Shown here one piece after another: positions 25,305-34,353 of a stretch of 64,000 bases of DNA. The notes beneath the pieces were generated by a model that was not told where the DNA came from, did no database searches, and saw only the letters and a program-made list of their open reading frames with translations. The first letter of the stretch is position 1; each line of letters opens with the position of its first letter. The stretch lies in assembly GCA_047632755.1 (NCBI GenBank), contig JBLIDT010000003.1, positions 1 to 64,000 of the forward strand. Reading direction: 5' to 3'. The position numbers and the translations under genes were made by a program. Origin of the DNA: JAKVAV01 sp047632755 (GTDB taxonomy: Bacteria > Bacteroidota > Bacteroidia > Flavobacteriales_D > Cryomorphaceae).

Positions 25305-26378
25305 ATGCAGACTGCTAGAAGATTCGATATTGATTGGTTGCGTGTTATAGCTATTGGCTTATTGGTGATATACCATATTGCCATTGGCTTTCAGCCCTGG
25401 GGAGTGTTCATTGGGTTTATCCAAAATGATGAATCACTTCAATGGATTTGGACCCCTATGGCCATGCTCAATGTTTGGCGCATTCCGCTGCTATTCTTCG
25501 TTTCTGGGATGGGGGTTTATTTCGCCATTCAAAGGCGCGACTGGAAAGCACTACTGCTGGAACGTTCAAAGCGTATTTTAACACCCTATATTTTTGGAAT
25601 GCTGGCCATTGTGCCTTTGCATATTTGGCTTTGGAAGAATTACTACTACCAAGATATGGAGTATGCTGTTAGCCCAGCACACCTTTGGTTTCTGGGCAAT
25701 ATTTTCGCATACGTACTGATCTTTTTTCCCTTGTTCTTTTATCTGAAGAATCGCCCAGCAGGTAAGTTTCACCAGATTGTGCGCAGGCTGATGAGCAATC
25801 CGTTTGGCTTGTTGATCTTAATGATTCCGTTTATTATAGAAGCTGAGTTGGTGCAGCCCGAGAGCTTTGAATATTATGCCATGAATGCCCACGGTTTTTG
25901 GATTGGCATGGTTGCATTCCTTACTGGATTTTTGTGTGTGTATAGTGGTCAAGCATTTTGGAGTACTGTTACCAAATGGAGATGGTTGTTATTGGCCGTT
26001 GCGGCAACATTATACGCGCTTCGTTTCTTGGAAGGTGAGTTCAATGCTCCATATTATTTAAAGTCGATTGAATCCAACTTCTGGATATTCACAGCTTTTG
26101 GCTTTGCGCACAAATACCTCAACAAACCCAGTAAAACCTTGAGCTATTTAAGTCAGTCAGCGTACCCGATTTATATTATTCATATGGCCGTTCTTTATTT
26201 GGCTTCATGGCTCATAATTCCATTAGACATACCTGCTTTCTTAAAGCTCATGCTAGTTACAGCCTCTACTTTTATAGGATGCTTTGTTTTCTATGAGTTT
26301 GTATTGAGAAGAATAAAATTTGCAAGACCTTTTTTTGGATTGAAGTTGTTGATTCGGCCACCCTTACATCAGACATGA
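25305..26378 (+). CDS. Membrane acyltransferase (acyltransferase 3 family)
   Basis: 357 residues with about ten membrane helices. It begins FDIDWLRVIAIGLLVIYHIA (7-26), whose D-L-R and catalytic H match the acyltransferase-3 family (MdoC/OafA type). These enzymes move acetyl, succinyl or other acyl groups onto glycans or lipids at the outer leaflet of the inner membrane. Probably co-transcribed with the ankyrin lipoprotein seven bases upstream. Confidence 0.88.
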   Translation: MQTARRFDIDWLRVIAIGLLVIYHIAIGFQPWGVFIGFIQNDESLQWIWTPMAMLNVWRIPLLFFVSGMGVYFAIQRRDWKALLLERSKRILTPYIFGMLAIVPLHIWLWKNYYYQDMEYAVSPAHLWFLGNIFAYVLIFFPLFFYLKNRPAGKFHQIVRRLMSNPFGLLILMIPFIIEAELVQPESFEYYAMNAHGFWIGMVAFLTGFLCVYSGQAFWSTVTKWRWLLLAVAATLYALRFLEGEFNAPYYLKSIESNFWIFTAFGFAHKYLNKPSKTLSYLSQSAYPIYIIHMAVLYLASWLIIPLDIPAFLKLMLVTASTFIGCFVFYEFVLRRIKFARPFFGLKLLIRPPLHQT

Positions 26379-26727
26379 ATACGAATAAAATTTTGTGTTC
26401 ATGAGCTGAACGTGATTCAAAAAGTTCAACGATGCAGAGAAAATTAGTCCTGCTGAATGAAGCTCAGAAGGTTTTGTAAAGGATATTCTGTCCAAATGAG
26501 ATCTGTATCCTCGCACTATTCTTTCTTCTTAGAATAAAGCGAAGAACGAGCAGGAGATTTAACTCATTAACTTTTATCGAATTTACTCATGTGGGATATT
26601 AATGCGATTTGTTAGTTTTGGAGCAAAACATGCGCTAAAAAGATACTATTTTGGGTCATTCGGTTTTTTAACTTTTCGCCAAAGACCTTTCAAAATCTAC
26701 CCACAAAGAGACATTAAGAAAACGAAA
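26379..26727. other. Intergenic stretch
   Basis: 349 bases; no dyad, RNA or coding pattern stood out. An in-frame extension of the next gene back to 26602 has no coding character. Confidence 0.4.
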
Positions 26728-27351
26728 ATGAAAAAGATAGAACCTTACTCAACTATTGAGGGCGCCATTAAATCTCTTGATAACGGAGGCAGGTTTTACA
26801 ATCTTCTGGCCAAAGCTGAAGATGGAGTAATAAATCCATCTGAAGTTGTCAAGGTTGGAGGAATTTTTGACGACAGACAGCGAATGATTCTTTTCCTTGA
26901 AATGGCGCTATTAAAATTAAATCAAGAAGAAAAGAATATCCTTATTTCAAAGCTCGAAAGTGACTTACAAAAAACGTATCGAAAATATAAGTCTCAAATA
27001 TTACTTCCTTCGGAAGTCAAACCCAAAGGAATAATAGAATCGAATGTCCTGATAACTGGCGTTCCTGTGCTGATTGATTCTAAATCTGATTTTCGTGGTT
27101 TTATCATAACCTCTATATTGAATAGGGAAAACGCACTTTCCATCATTTCATTAATTGAGGAATACGACGTTTATGAATTGAAAGATGAAGAATCTGTTGA
27201 GGCTTTTTTTATTGCCCACGCTAAAGCTTCGGAAAAACTTCCAAATGCGAAAATTACAATAGGAGGAGTTCTGACAGAATTCAATTGCACCGAGTCAGTA
27301 AGTAGTCCAAAGGAAAAGTTTTTGAAAGTTATATATTATTTGGACAATTGA
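26728..27351 (+). CDS. Unrecognised soluble protein
   Basis: 207 residues from ATG 26728. No signal peptide or membrane helix; Lys/Glu-rich and predicted mixed alpha/beta. A helical first half (IEGAIKSLDNGGRFYNLLAK) leads to a beta-rich middle (GIIESNVLITGVPVLIDSKS) and late IAHAKASEKLPNAKITIGGV. I do not recognise the family. It is a lone gene flanked by gaps of about 340 bases with a dispersed repeat downstream. Codon use looks ordinary, so a real gene is likely. Confidence 0.65.
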   Translation: MKKIEPYSTIEGAIKSLDNGGRFYNLLAKAEDGVINPSEVVKVGGIFDDRQRMILFLEMALLKLNQEEKNILISKLESDLQKTYRKYKSQILLPSEVKPKGIIESNVLITGVPVLIDSKSDFRGFIITSILNRENALSIISLIEEYDVYELKDEESVEAFFIAHAKASEKLPNAKITIGGVLTEFNCTESVSSPKEKFLKVIYYLDN

Positions 27352-27688
27352 TTGGGATAATAGTCGCAGGACTGGAAGATGAGCCGTGGCAGCAACATTA
27401 TGAGCGCGTAGAGTATTTCGATGATGAGTTATGCTCCATACTTCTGAGAGTCTGAACTAGAAAGTCGTAAAATTCCTTCCACCTGTTCTAAAAAAAGACC
27501 CTTCGACAGGACTCAGGACACCGCACTGACCAAAGTCAAATCCCTAATTACGGAATTTGGTCGTGAGATCGCTTTCGCTAATTATTTAGAACTGCATGCG
27601 CCCTTCCCTGTGTCTTTGTATTATCATGCTAATGAACTTTTTAGTTAAGCCATCCCACTAAATAGACAAACTCTAAAAGAATACCCTC
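27352..27688. other. Intergenic stretch holding dispersed repeat copy B
   Basis: 337 bases without a coding frame; the only recognisable element is the repeat at 27497-27545. Confidence 0.5.
27497..27545. repeat. Dispersed repeat, copy B
   Basis: Starts GACCCTTCGACAGGACTCAG and matches 16857-16905 over about 48 bases in the same orientation. Copy A lies about 10.6 kb away. Confidence 0.7.
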
Positions 27689-28735
27689 GTGAAAAAGATG
27701 ACTAAGAAACAAACGAAACGAATACTGAGAATAGTATTTATAATGGCGAGCATAGCCTCATTGTTCTTCGTGCCTTGGATTGTCGTAAGATCATGGATAA
27801 TGCCACTACCTGCTACCGTCCAGGAGCAGGTTAATGATGCCATTGAATATGGATTTGACGGCATGATTGTTTATGTGGATGAAGCTGGCAAGCCGCCAGC
27901 ATTTTACGCTTCTGGCTTGAAAAATAGAAAGCATCAGATACCCGCCGATCCACACTCATTGTTTAAGATTGCCAGTATTAGCAAGCTATATGTAGCGGTT
28001 TCTATAGCAAAGTTAGTCCAGGAAAAGCGTTTGTCGTTGGATGAAACGCTTGCTGATTACTTTCCAGAATTGGTGGGAAGGATTGAAAATGCAGAAAAAA
28101 TCTCCTTGAGACTGATGGTGGAGCATCGGAGTGGGATTCCCAATTTTACCGACAATCCTGATTTTTGGGAAAACCCACCAAATAGCACTGAAGGAACGCT
28201 GGAATTCGCACTTGATCTACCAGCGTACTTTGAACCAGATCAAAATTATGGTTATTCAAATACCAATTATTTATTGCTTCGCGAAATCATTGAAAAAGTG
28301 GTGGGCTACAACCATTTCCAATATATCAAAGAGGAAATTTTGGTGCCACTCGAGCTCAATAATACGTTTGGCTCGCTGAGCGAACTGGATATAGACGATG
28401 TGATGAGCGGCTATTACGTTGGTTTTGAAGACGATTTTAAGACGGAAGACAATGGAATGTTTTCTACTGCAGAAGATGTAGGTATATTCTTGCGGGCTTT
28501 GAACGATGGCTCCGTGTTTGAAGAGGGGGAACAGGAAATCTATTCTTCCATTTATGTTTACGAGCACACAGGTCTTATGCCTGGATACCAAAGTATTGCA
28601 AAATACCACAAAGACATAGATACCATTGTCATTCAATTTATGAATACAACTGATTTTGAGGGATACAACTGGAATTTATCGGAGGTCTTTTACAGTCGAA
28701 TTGTAAAAATAGTGAGAAAGGAAAAAGACTTGTAA
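27689..28735 (+). CDS. Membrane-anchored serine hydrolase (beta-lactamase/class C fold)
   Basis: 348 residues with an N-terminal membrane anchor (about 11-33). Catalytic motifs: SISK (S96-K99), YSN (189-191, Y-x-N), and HTG near residue 290 in EHTGLMPGYQS. This marks a class C beta-lactamase-like or DD-peptidase-like enzyme facing the periplasm; the substrate could be peptidoglycan peptides, D-amino acid peptides or esters. The start is GTG 27689 or ATG 27698 (MTKKQTKR). The gene is alone. Confidence 0.9.
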   Translation: MKKMTKKQTKRILRIVFIMASIASLFFVPWIVVRSWIMPLPATVQEQVNDAIEYGFDGMIVYVDEAGKPPAFYASGLKNRKHQIPADPHSLFKIASISKLYVAVSIAKLVQEKRLSLDETLADYFPELVGRIENAEKISLRLMVEHRSGIPNFTDNPDFWENPPNSTEGTLEFALDLPAYFEPDQNYGYSNTNYLLLREIIEKVVGYNHFQYIKEEILVPLELNNTFGSLSELDIDDVMSGYYVGFEDDFKTEDNGMFSTAEDVGIFLRALNDGSVFEEGEQEIYSSIYVYEHTGLMPGYQSIAKYHKDIDTIVIQFMNTTDFEGYNWNLSEVFYSRIVKIVRKEKDL

Positions 28736-28965
28736 CCAACTACAATAGGCATTATCACCTATGCCGAATCATTAGCAGATAGTGCCATCATTACTTTCCA
28801 TTGGCAAATATTTGAATGGCCCAAGCTTAAGATTAGAATAGTACTTTTGAGTTGAAATTTTTTGGATGGGACATTCCCATAAAAATTTAACAAGTGATAG
28901 ACCTCAGTTATTTAGGTAATTGTAACAATAAGGGACTCTTTATTCTGTTAAACGAAAATTTTTAA

Positions 28966-29709
28966 ATGCATCACATGAGAAGGAAATTGAAAAGCATCAT
29001 TGGGCTAGCGCTAACTGCAACCATATTGGGGGCATGTTCAACCCAAAGCACAAAGTATCTCGATGCCGATGCCATTGCAGCACTGGACAATCTAACCGCA
29101 ACAATGGGTGAATTGGAATCTTGCAGTTTTACATTGCAAACAACAGAGATATCCATTGAAACTGGATCTCCCGAAGCGAGCTTTAAGAAGACGGACGCAT
29201 ACCTCAATGGTCCCAGCCAGATGTATTTTTATACTGAGAACAATAAAGGACGAAGAGGTGTATGGTACAATCAAACAGAGTTGTCTGTTTTTATGTTTGA
29301 TGACAATACCTTCCAGACGATTGCTGTCCCAGAAAGGTTGATGCAGGTTATCGACTCATTGAACGGCAATTTCAAAATGGAGTTTCCTGCCGCCGATTTC
29401 TTTTACCCTTCACTTGCTGATGATGTTATCCAGAATTCGGATAGTGTATTCCTTTTAGAAAATAAGACAATAGACGGTGTGGATCACCTGCAGGTTATGG
29501 CCTTTAACGGCAAAAATGAAGTATATATAATAATCGACAGTGAAACATATTTGCCAAAGCAATTAGAGATATATGGAAAAGGGGAGAAGCTAGGTGAATC
29601 TTATATTTCAACCTTATCGAATTGGCGTATAAATCCAAATCTGCCAGAATCACTCTTCCAGTTTTCTCCAGGAGATGCTACTGAGGCCCAACTAATCACT
29701 GCAAATTAA
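28966..29709 (+). CDS. DUF2092-type lipoprotein
   Basis: 247 residues, lipobox LGAC with Cys near 24. After it, ADAIAALDNLTATMGELESC then a single antiparallel half-barrel as in LolA/LolB-like DUF2092 proteins (YLNGPSQMYFYTENNKGRRG, WYNQTELSVF, TYLPKQLEIYG). These probably bind lipids or polymers in the periplasm. The start may be ATG 28966 or 28975. It lies five bases upstream of the DUF6515 gene, a recurrent pair. Confidence 0.8.
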   Translation: MHHMRRKLKSIIGLALTATILGACSTQSTKYLDADAIAALDNLTATMGELESCSFTLQTTEISIETGSPEASFKKTDAYLNGPSQMYFYTENNKGRRGVWYNQTELSVFMFDDNTFQTIAVPERLMQVIDSLNGNFKMEFPAADFFYPSLADDVIQNSDSVFLLENKTIDGVDHLQVMAFNGKNEVYIIIDSETYLPKQLEIYGKGEKLGESYISTLSNWRINPNLPESLFQFSPGDATEAQLITAN

Positions 29710-29714
29710 GCAAT

Positions 29715-30704
29715 ATGAACGTACTAAAAAGTACAATTGTTATTGTATTGCTATTGCTCGGAGCACATTCTGAAATGAGTGCCCAAAGAATGGGGCATAC
29801 TGGTGGAAGTCGCGCTGGTGGTGGCGCAGCGAATAGGGGAAGTCAGTCAGGTTCTATAAATGGTGGCGCTAGACAATCACAATCTAGACCGCAAACCACC
29901 CAGCACAGAAGTACCGCGACGCGTCAACAATCGTCAACGAGGAATTCTACACAGCACAATCAAAATGTAAAACCAAAGAGTTCGACGCAAAGACCGTCAA
30001 CGCAAAAACCTGCCACAAAACCTGCAAATAAGGGAGGCGCTGCTAGCCGTCCAAGTGCTGGAGACAAAGGGAACAGTGGATCAAGGCCAAATACTGGTGA
30101 TCGGAATATTGACAATTCAAAAAAGAATGTCAATATCGACAATAGCCGCAATAACAATGTGAATGTAAACGTGAATAGGAATGTGCAGGTGAACAGCCAT
30201 CACCACAATACCTATTACAATGGTCACCGAGGATATTACCCATACCATTACCATCCTTACCACCCGCATTATTATGGGCCTGCTTATCATCCGATAGGAT
30301 TTTTCATGGCGGTAATGGTAACCACGGCAGTTATTGTTTCCGTTAATAGCCAGCCTTATTACTATGACAGCGGAGTGTATTACGTAGAAGCTTCAGGTGG
30401 GTATAATGTCGTACCTGCACCAGTAAATATTGTGGTAGTAGAAATGCCAGAAGAAAAAGTGGCCGTGGAAATAGGCGAGATCATGTATTACTATTTCGGA
30501 GGCACCTTTTATGAAACGGTGAGCGATGGATTTAAAGTTATCCTAGCGCCAGATGGTGCAGTGGTAAGTGATATTCCAGAAGGCGGAGAAGAAGTGGAGA
30601 CTCAAGAAGTCAAGTATGTTTTGTACAACGAAACCTACTTCCAACCCTTGACGCAAGACGGAAAAGACGTGTATCAGTTGGTGGCCATGGAAAGCGCTAA
30701 ATAA
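29715..30704 (+). CDS. DUF6515-type surface protein
   Basis: 329 residues: a signal peptide (about 1-22), a long low-complexity region rich in Gln, Ser, Thr, Arg and Asn (about 30-160), a His/Tyr/Pro-rich hinge (GYYPYHYHPYHPHYYGPAYH), one hydrophobic helix (FFMAVMVTTAVIVSV) and a repeated beta domain in which YYYDSGVYYVEASGGYNVV is echoed by YYYFGGTFYETVSDGFKVI and YVLYNETYFQPLTQDGKDVY. That three-copy end is the DUF6515 signature. Function unknown; probably displayed outside the inner membrane with the DUF2092 lipoprotein. Confidence 0.82.
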   Translation: MNVLKSTIVIVLLLLGAHSEMSAQRMGHTGGSRAGGGAANRGSQSGSINGGARQSQSRPQTTQHRSTATRQQSSTRNSTQHNQNVKPKSSTQRPSTQKPATKPANKGGAASRPSAGDKGNSGSRPNTGDRNIDNSKKNVNIDNSRNNNVNVNVNRNVQVNSHHHNTYYNGHRGYYPYHYHPYHPHYYGPAYHPIGFFMAVMVTTAVIVSVNSQPYYYDSGVYYVEASGGYNVVPAPVNIVVVEMPEEKVAVEIGEIMYYYFGGTFYETVSDGFKVILAPDGAVVSDIPEGGEEVETQEVKYVLYNETYFQPLTQDGKDVYQLVAMESAK

Positions 30705-30711
30705 ATTGATT

Positions 30712-30751
30712 AATTCATTGATTGCTATGGGTTCATGGTAATCAATGAATT
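30712..30751. terminator. Hairpin between convergent genes, possible terminator
   Basis: AATTCATTGATT and AATCAATGAATT form a perfect 12-base stem around a 16-base loop, just after the DUF6515 stop, with a short T-run. The long loop makes it weaker than a standard terminator. Confidence 0.45.
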
Positions 30752-30825
30752 TTCATGACGCTAAACCAGAACTACAAGCTGGCTCAAACGGGTGAAGCTC
30801 ATTGTTTTCATGGCCCCATATTTTG

Positions 30826-31731
30826 TCAAGCTTTCCTTTGCCAGAAATAGCCAGAATCGTCAATATTTATTATTTCTTCTGTGATGCCTTGCTTGTCTCT
30901 GAAATCGTGCACAGCCTTTTTACATGCTGGAATTACGCCGTAGTCGTCGATAATAACGAATCCACCTGGAGACAGTTTGTGGTATAAATTGGTCAATCCA
31001 TCCATGGTAGATTCATACATGTCACCATCCAATCTGATAATCGCGAGCTTCTCGATTGGCGCAACTGGAAGGGTATCTTTAAACCAACCTTTTAGAATTT
31101 TGACCTTATCATCAAGTAGGTCAAATTTCCTGAAATTTTCTTCTACTTGCTCTTTCGAAATTCGAAGTTGCTCTAGAGAGTACAAATCATCTCCTTCATC
31201 TTCTGGGTAGTCCGCAACATTCGGCTTTGGCAGACCTTCAAAGGAATCTGCCACCCAAACGGTACGGTCTTGATTGAAGATATTGAAGAGCGTTTTGGCA
31301 AAGATGCATGCTCCGCCTCTCCAAACACCCGTTTCAATAAAATCGCCTTCTACCTTATTTTCAACGACACTTTCAATGCAAAATTGAATATTGTTCAATC
31401 GCTTGGTTCCAATCATGGAGTACCCATTAATCGGCCAGCCCAATCCAGTTTCTCTCAGTCGTTCCCCATCGCGAATCACTCCCGTAATGAGCATGTTTTT
31501 TTTGGCCAATCCGTTGATAACAGTGTTGACAATAAATCGCTTAAGAAAATTAGTTTGCCCTGGAGGATAGGGAGTGAGCTGGTATCTACTCGCATTGCTT
31601 TTGTCAATCAAGACATCTTTCAAAAGCTCAATATGCCTTCGTTCTAGGCTGGTCAGAGCGATTTTTCGCTCTGAGATGCTAGTATCCTGGTTGGGCATTT
31701 TAACGGTTTCGACTGAGTTCATTGGGGGCAT
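30826..31731 (-). CDS. TylF/MycF-type O-methyltransferase
   Basis: 301 residues. SAM-binding: GDFIETGVWRGGACIFAK (about 123-140), then WVADSFEGLP and late LRNxxDGDMYEST- and FVIIDDYG-type segments (IIRLDGDMYESTMDGL, GGFVIIDDYGV). This matches the TylF/MycF family, which methylates deoxysugar hydroxyls in macrolide pathways but is also common in polysaccharide loci. The acidic DGD and DD residues bind the metal. There is no sugar or polyketide gene nearby, so the substrate is unknown. A long N-terminal extension (about 1-85) fits family members. Confidence 0.9.
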   Translation of the reverse strand: MPPMNSVETVKMPNQDTSISERKIALTSLERRHIELLKDVLIDKSNASRYQLTPYPPGQTNFLKRFIVNTVINGLAKKNMLITGVIRDGERLRETGLGWPINGYSMIGTKRLNNIQFCIESVVENKVEGDFIETGVWRGGACIFAKTLFNIFNQDRTVWVADSFEGLPKPNVADYPEDEGDDLYSLEQLRISKEQVEENFRKFDLLDDKVKILKGWFKDTLPVAPIEKLAIIRLDGDMYESTMDGLTNLYHKLSPGGFVIIDDYGVIPACKKAVHDFRDKQGITEEIINIDDSGYFWQRKA

Positions 31732-32150
31732 TATTTCAGCAATAAAATTATCACATTTTGAAGCATTTAAAGGATGGAAACCGATTCTTTAAATGGAAGT
31801 TTTCACGATGATGTTCACAGATGAGCACCTAAAAAATAATTGTGGATTGGTCTGATTCATGGATACACTCATTTTAGAGTCGTCAATATTGGTTTTATAA
31901 ATAGCCACCAAAGACTCCAATGATTCCAAACCTGCGTTTTCTCCATTTTCAATTCGATCTCTTTTTAAGGAAAGGCTTCCATAATAGGTTTCAATTTTAT
32001 GCCGCAATTTCTAGACTGCAGGGCTTGGTTTGCTATTTTCAACTCATCCAGTTGCCCAATCCGATTAACTTGCAGTAGTTTCTTTCAAAAAACCCATCAC
32101 CACCTGTAATGATTTTAAAAAGCGGCCACTAACCTTTCAAAATCCAAAAA
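31732..32150. other. Intergenic stretch between divergent genes
   Basis: 419 bases. A minus-strand frame (31789-32007, TTG start, 72 residues) lacks recognisable features and is not called. Promoters for the methyltransferase and sigma factor must lie here. Confidence 0.45.
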
Positions 32151-32645
32151 GTGAGTAGCGATTTCTACACATTATCAATTTTGCCTCATGCGGGTATCAT
32201 CATAAAAATTTGCCGGGCCTACACCGATAACGACGCAGATTTTGATGATTACTACCAGGAAGTATGCCTACAAATATGGAGGAGTAAGGACAACTTTAAA
32301 GCGGAGTCGGAATGGTCTACTTGGATTTACCGACTCACCTTGAACGTTTGCTTGACCTTGCTGAAGAAGACTAAAAAGAAGAAGCACTTCTTTTCAGCAG
32401 AACACCAAGTTGTGGATGTTCCAGATGAAAGCCAAACCGAATTTTCTGACGAAGCCCTAGCGCAACTTTATATCGCTATTCGGCAATTATCAGAAATCGA
32501 TCGGGCAGTAATCCTGCTTTATTTGGAGGAGAAGTCATATCGGGAAATATCAGAAATCATCGGTACCAGTGCCAACAATATTGGTGTGAGAATTAATAGA
32601 ATCAAAGAACGATTAAAGAAATTACTAGATGGAAAAGTCAATTGA
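32151..32645 (+). CDS. ECF-type RNA polymerase sigma factor
   Basis: 164 residues from GTG 32151. Region 2 contains DADFDDYYQEVCLQIWRSKD (27-46) with the YQEVxLxxW core; region 4 is at about 105-160 with LYLEEKSYREISEIIGTSAN (123-142), a helix-turn-helix that reads the -35 element. Its last 17 bases overlap the membrane-protein gene, which likely encodes its anti-sigma or partner. Confidence 0.92.
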   Translation: MSSDFYTLSILPHAGIIIKICRAYTDNDADFDDYYQEVCLQIWRSKDNFKAESEWSTWIYRLTLNVCLTLLKKTKKKKHFFSAEHQVVDVPDESQTEFSDEALAQLYIAIRQLSEIDRAVILLYLEEKSYREISEIIGTSANNIGVRINRIKERLKKLLDGKVN

Positions 32646-33270
32646 AAGTATTTGGAAGGACGGTTTTCTTAAACGAGAAGCCTTGGTAGCACCAAAAGTG
32701 AATGACCTGTATAACAGGAAGTCCGTTCACATTATCGATAAGTTTACGCGTTTGTTTCGCATTAATCTTTGGGCCATTATCACAGCCTCTGTCGTGCTAC
32801 TCGGCGCGTCCTATTTAGCGGGTGCATTAATAGCTGGAAGTATCATGTTCATTACCTTGATGTACATTGCTTACACGGCAAAGTTTGAAATGGATGCGCT
32901 TAATAAAGTCGATAAGGGACAAAGCAGCTATAATTATTTGAAGTCATTTCAAAATTGGTTGAACCGCTCTATTGAGCGTTACGGTAAGCTCTATCGCATC
33001 GTATACCCTACACTTATTCTAAGCTTCTATTTCGGATTGTGGTTTTCCGATATTTTTTCTGGAGTGCGCCAAAAAGTAGCCGAGAGGACAGACGATTTGT
33101 TTTTTGGAATGCACAGCTACAGCAGCATTTTGGTGATCATTGGAGCCTTGACCTTGGGTTTTTTCGCAAAAGCTATTCATCGCCAGGATGTCAAGTTTGT
33201 GTATGGAGGAATCATCAAGAAACTCGATGATGCTTTAGATGAAATGGAAGAGCTAAGAGATTCGGATTAA
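32629..33270 (+). CDS. Membrane partner of the ECF sigma factor
   Basis: 213 residues with about four membrane helices (about 48-66, 67-84, 127-144, 163-180) and soluble ends; the C-terminus is acidic (LDDALDEMEELRDSD). It overlaps the sigma gene by 17 bases, the usual arrangement of a sigma/anti-sigma pair in Bacteroidota. There is no zinc anti-sigma motif, so anti-sigma activity is inferred from context only. Confidence 0.75.
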   Translation: MEKSIESIWKDGFLKREALVAPKVNDLYNRKSVHIIDKFTRLFRINLWAIITASVVLLGASYLAGALIAGSIMFITLMYIAYTAKFEMDALNKVDKGQSSYNYLKSFQNWLNRSIERYGKLYRIVYPTLILSFYFGLWFSDIFSGVRQKVAERTDDLFFGMHSYSSILVIIGALTLGFFAKAIHRQDVKFVYGGIIKKLDDALDEMEELRDSD

Positions 33271-33664
33271 AGAAGTTGCTTTAATACTTGAAGCGCAGAT
33301 GGAGCATGGAATCGATAAAACATAAGAATTTTTGATTCCCTTGTGTTACACTAGTTGTGGTAGTTCTTGCATAGTTAACATGCCTTTTAAATTATATCGG
33401 TTTATGATGTAGTTGTGTCATTACCCTTTTCTACTCATTAGGAAAGGTGGGAGGTCGGTATCTATAAATTAGCTCCCAAGTCAAGAGAGATATCGATTAT
33501 CGAAGATACAAAATGCCCAATGCTGAAGAGATGAAGTGATATTTTGAATCAAGGAAGATGCTTTTTAACAGACTCAGGAGAGTCCATGTAGAGCACAGGA
33601 GGTATTCAATTAATAAAGGGCGTTCTTTAGATGTTATTTAAGCATGTTTTGCTCAATTAAAAAT
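33271..33664. other. Intergenic stretch
   Basis: 394 bases between sigma operon and acetyltransferase; nothing recognisable in either strand. Confidence 0.4.
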
Positions 33665-34219
33665 ATGACCGAAATCGAACTACTCTCCCAAAGAATAAGA
33701 TTAAGACTCATTAAAGTGTCGGATTTGGATTCGATTCATCAATTGCATTCTTTGCCTGAAACGGATGAATTCAATGCCCTTGGTATTCCCAATACTATTG
33801 AAGAGACCAGATCTATAATTGAGCCCTGGATTGCGGATAACAAGTTGAGTGAAATCAAAAACTACACTTTCGCAATTGAAGACAAATCAAACGGAGAATT
33901 CATGGGTCTATTTGGGTTTAAAATAGGCAATGAGAAATACAACCGTGGAGAGGTTTGGTTCAAAATTCATTCCGATCATTGGAATAAGGGTTTTGCGAGT
34001 GAATCACTGAAGGCCGTGATCGATTTTGGGTTTGACACGCTCAAATTACACCGAATAGAAGCGGGTTGTGCGGTTGCTAATATGGGTTCTATAAAGGTTC
34101 TTGAAAAAGCAGGAATGATAAGAGAAGGAAGGGGAAGACAACTATTACCTTTGAAGTCGGGATGGTCAGACAATTTTGAATATTCGATACTCGAATCGGA
34201 CGAAAGAAAGAAAAGCTGA
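33665..34219 (+). CDS. GNAT acetyltransferase, RimJ/RimL type
   Basis: 184 residues from ATG 33665 (an in-frame ATG at 33644 adds seven residues and no homologous sequence). The fold is visible as LLSQRIRLRLIKVSDLDSIH at the start, a GEVWFKIHSDHWNKGFASES acetyl-CoA loop region and the RimL-type HRIEAGCAVANMGSIKVLEK segment. Acetylates an amine, perhaps a protein N-terminus or a small molecule; substrate not predictable. Lone gene. Confidence 0.88.
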   Translation: MTEIELLSQRIRLRLIKVSDLDSIHQLHSLPETDEFNALGIPNTIEETRSIIEPWIADNKLSEIKNYTFAIEDKSNGEFMGLFGFKIGNEKYNRGEVWFKIHSDHWNKGFASESLKAVIDFGFDTLKLHRIEAGCAVANMGSIKVLEKAGMIREGRGRQLLPLKSGWSDNFEYSILESDERKKS

Positions 34220-34353
34220 ACATGGCATTGGCGTTGAGAAATGGCTTCCACTTTCAATCCTTCCCACAATACATTTGCATTCACGCAGTTTAAATGGTGC
34301 CAAGCCAATTCGGCGGCAATAATGTAAACCATCCTGACCAATCTTAACTTCAT

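Noticed and set aside
31789..32007. Minus-strand 72-residue frame between the methyltransferase and sigma genes
   Set aside because: TTG start, no recognisable domain; kept only as part of the intergenic note.
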